From Paramecium pentaurelia (lineage: Eukaryota > Ciliophora > Oligohymenophorea > Peniculida > Parameciidae): DNA of 64,000 bases. The DNA is taken from contig CAJJDO010000023.1 in NCBI GenBank assembly GCA_905183005.1, forward strand, positions 267,566 through 331,565. The letters are read 5' to 3'. Of this stretch, positions 59,376 to 64,000 are shown piece by piece. A program made the position numbers and the translations under genes. The notes beneath the pieces are model-generated. The model ran no database searches. It saw only the letters and a list, made by a program, of their open reading frames with translations, and was not told the origin of the DNA. Within the stretch, counting starts at the first letter, position 1; the number at the start of each line of letters is the position of its first letter.

Positions 59376-60208
59376 TCATTTTTATTATTTATAATCACTC
59401 GATTTACCTATTATTATTTGAGCATTCTTAAGATTATCCAACTCAGCTTATAAAATCATCAACTCTTCTTATTTCTAATGAAATTCTCTATAATTAAAAT
59501 CAATAAATACTTATTTTACTCTATAAACTTCTTTTTCCATGTATTTACTTCATCAAACAAGTATTTATGTTTTTCTTCAACATTAGTAGTTTACTCTTCT
59601 AGTTACCCATGTAATTCTTAAATATATTGATTTGCTTCTTCAATTTCTTTATCCTTATCCTATATCTATCTATCATAACTATCTATAACATTTTATTTCT
59701 GTTCAAGTTTCTCTTATATTTATTAAATTTCATCTTATAATATTTTGATTGTGTTAACTAATTATTAAATTTAACTATATGCTTAAGATAATTCACTTTC
59801 CTCATCCTCATTATCTTATTTGTTTTATTGTTAGGCTTCTAATTCTTATATTCTGTTCTGTAATTCTTGAACCTTTATCTTCCAAGGTTCTTCCACTTAC
59901 TACAAATCAACTACTTACAATTGACTTTGCACAGAACCATTTCCTTGACTTGTTTAAAATCTTTTTACTGCTCCTTATTATTCCCAAGTTCCTCTATTCA
60001 TATTTGTATTCCCATTTATCGGATACATTTATCTATTGAATTACTATGGGTAACTTTATTATTGTTATTGATATTGCTATTAAGCTAAAGGTTAAACTTA
60101 ATTTTAAAATGAGGGTTGAGAGACAAGCTTTACAGCTCCTTATTAACTTAGAGAGAATGGAGTCTTATATCCTACTCCATATGTAGGTGTAGAAATTTGT
60201 TATCTCAT
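59376..60208 (-). CDS. Gln-rich coiled-coil protein
   Basis: Unknown. About 270 residues. The first 110 are Gln/Ser/Pro-rich with a repeated phrase (SLSQQGAVKLVSQ and WEQQGAVKRFQTS); the rest is a continuous coiled coil (KVQELQNRIQELEAQQQNKQ; LQDEIQQIQEKLEQKQNVID). A 23-nt intron near 59488-59510 restores the end (QNKEFHQKQEELMILQAELD). The TGA lies 66 bases upstream of the NDUFS6 start. Such proteins are common in the ciliate cytoskeleton and basal bodies, but no specific role can be assigned. Confidence 0.7.
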
Positions 60209-60622
60209 TATTATTACTTATAATAACTATTCAATTAAAATTAATTTAAACGATAATCATAAAATTAACATTATTCTTCATCCTAATATAAAAACAGATG
60301 ATATTTTATTCTCTAAAACTAAAAAATTAAGAAAATAATTAAAAAAACACAAAAAGTAATTTGCAATAGAGTGTCAAGCGTTGGTAATTATGAAGAAATA
60401 CCTCTAATGTCAAGAAATAGCCCTTTAGTTTGTCTGCTTATCTATTAAATTACATACAAATTTAAATAGTGTATCGAATTAATACAAAAGGATTATTGGT
60501 TTATTTGAGATGATGGTGTATATCAAATAAAGTGTATATATTAATATATAAATATTTCATAAAATAGTATTATAAAATATTACAAAAAATATTAATTTTT
60601 TTTGTATAAAAATTAAACCCTT
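60209..60622. other. intergenic, no gene seen
   Basis: AT-rich spacer between two minus-strand genes. Nothing recognised. Confidence 0.55.
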
Positions 60623-61140
60623 TCAATTGAAATCAACAAATAAAGTAGCATTAATAGTGTTTTTTAAATATTTTAATTACACCTCTTATTAAAATTATTT
60701 TTCAACATTTTATATATTTACTGTTTATTATAATACATTCTACTATCCTATCTTTCCTTATTATTATTGAACAATAATTATATATAAATTTTAATCATCA
60801 GTTATATCAAATTTCACCTAGCAATCCCATTAAATTTTTTTATTATTATCCATTGATTTTTATTCAAGTTAATTACTAGCATCTAAATATTTTATGATTG
60901 CATAATATTCTGCGTTGCTATCCTGTTTGAATTATAACATAATTTTATTTATTTATTTTAGAGGTTTCTTCCATATAGATGAATCACTTGGCTATTTTGA
61001 AAGCCTCTGTTTAACCAATATTTTCCTTCTTGTTGACTATGAAGAATGTTAAATTTATGATTATTCATTCTTTGAAGTTTCAATAAATGATATTGCATTA
61101 GTTGTATCTACTAATTACTATTAATCTTATTACTATTCTA

Positions 61141-61215
<75 letters not shown>

Positions 61216-61474
61216 GACTTTATAAATATGACATAGTATCCTTAATAGTTGGTTACCAAAATTAAGTTTATCTAAACTTAAATTCTAATTTATGTTATTT
61301 TGCATATTCTTTTGGATTTTCTCTGGCACTCAGTAAATCTTTTACTACATATATTGGTGATGGTTAAAGATTCATTTATTTTAACTAATCTAATTTTTTG
61401 TATGATTGTGTGTCATATAGTTAATTATATATGTCTTTATTAACTAACACAATCTCATTTTATAATTGATCCAT
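60623..61474 (-). CDS. polyglutamine protein of unknown function
   Basis: About 283 residues, intronless in this reading. It starts MDQLQNEIVLVNKDIYNQLY and contains IYVVKDLLSARENPKEYAKQ, then WQPTIKDTMSYLQS. A run of 25 glutamines (one CAA and 24 TAA codons) follows, then a Ser/Gln-rich part, RRKILVKQRLSKQPSDSSIW, and a C-terminal segment DSNAEYYAIIKYLDASNQLE and IQWDCQVKFDITDDQNLYII. No known domain was recognised; composition suggests a nuclear regulator. The frame is only open under the ciliate code. Confidence 0.65.
61141..61215. repeat. perfect (ATT)25 microsatellite within a coding region
   Basis: Twenty-five uninterrupted ATT units on the plus strand. Read on the minus strand in the gene's frame they encode the polyglutamine run as TAA codons, so repeat length changes alter the protein by whole residues without frameshift. 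Confidence 0.97.
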
Positions 61475-61655
61475 TTATTATAAATATTATTTAAAACATA
61501 ATAATGAAATTCCTAATAATAGTTTTTAAGGTCTTCTTTCATAGAATTTTATAAAAATGAGTACTATATAATAAAACTCACTTCTATTAATTGAGACCCA
61601 TGACTTTAATAGTTATTATTAATCAAATGAATAATAATTAATAATATTAAAACTT

Positions 61656-62019
61656 ATGAGTTTTTAAGTATAATGTTATTTGCTATACAATAGACTACAG
61701 ATTCAAAAAAAGAAGAATTTAGAAAATATTTGGAGAAAGCAGGAGTGATTGATCAACTTACAAGAGTATTGGTTGGGTTATACGAAGAACCAGAGAAGCC
61801 TAACAATGCAATTGAGTAAATTAAGTTTTTTACTTAGTTACGTGAAAAAATATTTGGGATCTCCAGTGGATATTGATGTAGATAAACTTAAATTAGAATA
61901 TGAAAAACTTAAGGATGAAAACATCAAATTAAAGAGAGAAGTTGCAGAATTAAAAAAAGAAGTTAATAATTTATTTTATAGTTCTTTAGTTATAAGCTGC
62001 TTAATAGGAACAAAATTGA
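61656..62019 (+). CDS. MYCBP: MYCBP/AMY-1 homologue
   Basis: Small coiled-coil adaptor of the AMY-1 family, which in animals binds A-kinase anchor proteins and is found in flagella and cilia. After splicing the protein reads MSFQTTDSKKEEFRKYLEKA, GVIDQLTRVLVGLYEEPEKP and NNAIDYVKKYLGSPVDIDVD, followed by a C-terminal coiled coil (KLKDENIKLKREVAELKKEL). Three introns of 26, 22 and 28 nt (starting about 61668, 61819 and 61961) each restore family-conserved sequence, and the result is about 95 residues, as in other eukaryotes. The unspliced ORF starting later would be wrong at both ends. Confidence 0.93.
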
Positions 62020-62104
62020 GATATGTAAATTTATATTTGCAATAATAATAAATTCTACTTATATATTTTACATCATATCAATTAAATAAATAAAAATGTT
62101 TTCA

Positions 62105-64000
62105 TCATTCAAAAACAACATCTTCCATTTCAATTTCATCTGATTTAGATTACAAGTAATTTGGACCTGATGTTGTCTTTGCTAAATTATGTTAAGAAAC
62201 ATTCATTGTATTTAAAGGAGGTCTTTTACTTGTTTTGATATGATTATCTTCTTCTTATTTCATCTTGTTATAGTCTTCTGCTATTTAATGAGATTATTGA
62301 AACACTTTTTAAACAACTGGTCCCAATTATTAAATAAGCCGAGAATTTATTTCTTTTTCATTTTCTTCTACCTTTACTTCTTAGTAGGCTCTAAATAATT
62401 TTAACATTTTATTTCGAGTATCATATCTAGACACTTTGCCAATTACATTTACTTTGTCTATTGAATCCTTTGATAATTATGGGTCTTTTACTTAAAGTCC
62501 ATGCCATGTAATTACTGGTTATGGGATATAATTAAAAATTTGCAACTGATGTTAATCTAGCAATAAACCTTTTAGTTTATTGATTTCTTAAAGTTTCTAC
62601 AAAATAAGAACAATATCTAGATCATTGTTTATATTGATTGTTGACTTTTGAAGGACTATATATATTCTTTTATATCTTTCGAAATGCCTGAAACAAGAAA
62701 GATAATAAATTACAAAATTCAACCCTAATTTAATTTTCTAATTAGCCATAAGTAAATGTTCAACCATATTTTATATAAAAGCCTCTTTAAGATGGTCAAT
62801 AGATCCATGTTCATGACTAGTTGGTTCTAATTTTACTGAATCTATTTCTTTAACATTAGATGACTATTGAACATCTTTTAGCAAATCTGTATCTGATTTA
62901 TATATTTAAGTAAATCTTTAAGATTTGAAAATTCCTGTAACTTTATTAAATTATAATAATTTCTTTGTAGACCCTCTAAATCTTTGTAACATAGCTTCTG
63001 CTTTTTCTTTTTCTTTTTATATAAATTTAAATATATCATTTTATTCTGCTCTTTTTTAAGATCTAGAATGATCATCTATTTAACATGAATAAAGAGAATT
63101 AGCAAGCATTAATTTAAATCCAATTGTATTATACTTAATTACAATAATACCAATTAAACTAGTGATCACTTTCAATGTTCCTCCAATAAATGAAATAAAA
63201 TCACCAAATTTGTTATAAGATATAAAAGAAGAATAATATTCAGAAGAAATTCTAAGATTAATTGTAAAATAACTAGTTGGTTCAACATAATCATTCTAAT
63301 TTATTATTAGATATTAATTACAACAAAATTTCTTATATTTCCTAAACGAAATGACCAGAATTCTCCAAAAAAAGTATCATCTTCAAAAGGAAAAATTGAA
63401 TTATCTATCATTAGAGTATTAGGTTCTAAAAATATATCAGATACTTATTCTTAGAGTTTTTTTGTTTATTGATAAAAGTCTTAAAAAAGTTGTTGAGATA
63501 TAATTTCATCATTAGAAAATGGATTTATTATGGTTGTAAACATTAAAGTAGATAATTTAAATGATTATCTTTCTGATAATAAATTCAATTATTCAGTTGT
63601 AAAGCATTATGAAGAATCTTTACAAGGAGCAACTTTAATTTAAGTGTATTAAAAACTTTAAGAATTATATGTACCTTCCAAAACAAAAGAATAATTTAAA
63701 GGTAAACAAAAATAAGATGTAAAAGTCTCTAATTCATCAGTATCAGATATCAAATTTAAGGATGAAAAATGTTCACTTGTGCATTATTCAAGAGTTAGAC
63801 TTCCATTAACAGTTTTAATTCTTGTTTTATTTGGAAATGTAGTGTAATGATTCTAATATATAGTAATGTTAAACATTGTCTAATTTGTTGTATTCAATAA
63901 AGTTTATAAAGGATCATCTAACTTAATACCTATCATAAAATTAGAGATATTGAGAACTCTAGCATTTGGACTGATATCATTTATTGTTCTAGTGATAGCC
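62105..64000 (-). CDS. ciliate-expanded transmembrane protein (partial)
   Basis: The C-terminal part of a membrane protein whose N-terminus lies beyond the right edge. An extracellular-type region with N-glycosylation motifs (NTTNQTMFNIT) and cysteines comes first; a membrane segment follows (GGTLKVITSLIGIIVIKYNT). A long cytosolic tail carries LKEAFIQNMVEHLLMANQKI, LDIVLILQKLQEINKLKGLL and LLDQHQLQIFNYIPQPVITW, a combination I associate with a large ciliate-specific family of unknown function. A 26-nt intron near 63305-63330 restores frame. A GT..CAG string near 62683-62708 is better left unspliced because splicing would create an early TGA. The far C-terminus is polar and basic. Confidence 0.65.

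Noticed and set aside
62683..62708. Candidate 26-nt intron GTAATT..TTCAG in the right-edge membrane protein
   Set aside because: Splicing it would shift the frame into an early TGA, while leaving it in keeps a long conserved-looking tail open.
1..64000. Bacterial, phage or CRISPR elements; rRNA genes; transposons
   Set aside because: No direct repeats with spacers, rRNA stretches, transposase motifs or terminal inverted repeats were seen; genes are eukaryotic with spliceosomal introns.

Overview
The window is eukaryotic nuclear DNA from a ciliate, almost certainly the macronuclear genome of a Paramecium. Three observations support this. First, TGA is the only working stop: TAA and TAG occur inside strongly conserved proteins (glutamine synthetase, ribosomal proteins L27 and L6, adenylate kinase 6) where glutamine fits; eL27 even reads through an in-frame TAA into its conserved C-terminal FSKLRF. 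Second, genes are interrupted by very small GT..AG introns, mostly 21-35 nt. Third, base composition is very AT-rich and genes are packed tens to hundreds of bases apart. Coordinates span first to last codon, introns included.

Layout. 1-6.8 kb: a PARP-type zinc-finger protein running off the left edge, tRNA-Val, adenylate kinase 6, a tandem CCCH zinc-finger protein, a small CaaX-ending protein, eL27, a divergent tubulin, a coiled-coil protein and eL6. 7.2-12.9 kb: a poorly resolved small EF-hand-like gene, a multi-pass membrane protein, a tandem acetyltransferase, a 2H phosphoesterase, GSK3 kinase and an RBX1-type RING protein in tight divergent arrangement. 12.9-19.2 kb: a CK2-like kinase, a membrane-anchored cathepsin B-like protein with Ser in place of the catalytic Cys, a coiled-coil/GAF protein, a second member of the CaaX family and a small unresolved gene. 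19.2-30.7 kb: a formin, a ~2,280-residue BEACH-WD40 protein, tRNA-Ser and an unknown protein. 31.0-39.3 kb: one ~2,700-residue cysteine-rich repeat protein with a signal peptide. 40.2-42.4 kb: poorly resolved ORFs, the first PH-like. 42.8-48.7 kb: an unknown protein, mitochondrial uL29m, a RimK-like ATP-grasp enzyme and an RBM39-like splicing factor. 49.2-54.7 kb: two tandem MFS transporters and glutamine synthetase. 55.3-62.0 kb: a fatty acyl-CoA reductase/DHAP-acyltransferase fusion for ether lipid synthesis, complex I subunit NDUFS6, a coiled-coil protein, a polyglutamine protein and an MYCBP/AMY-1 homologue. 62.1-64 kb: a ciliate membrane protein running off the right edge.

There is no operon logic. 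Most genes are independent housekeeping or ciliate-lineage genes. The most unusual items are the two-member small protein family that combines a KI[AS]F motif, an NWK-x-YN motif and a CaaX end; the Cys-to-Ser cathepsin; the tubulin that has lost its GTP-binding loop; the tandem-GNAT protein; and the FAR-DHAPAT fusion. All gene models were made by eye; exon joins were chosen because they restore conserved motifs and frame.
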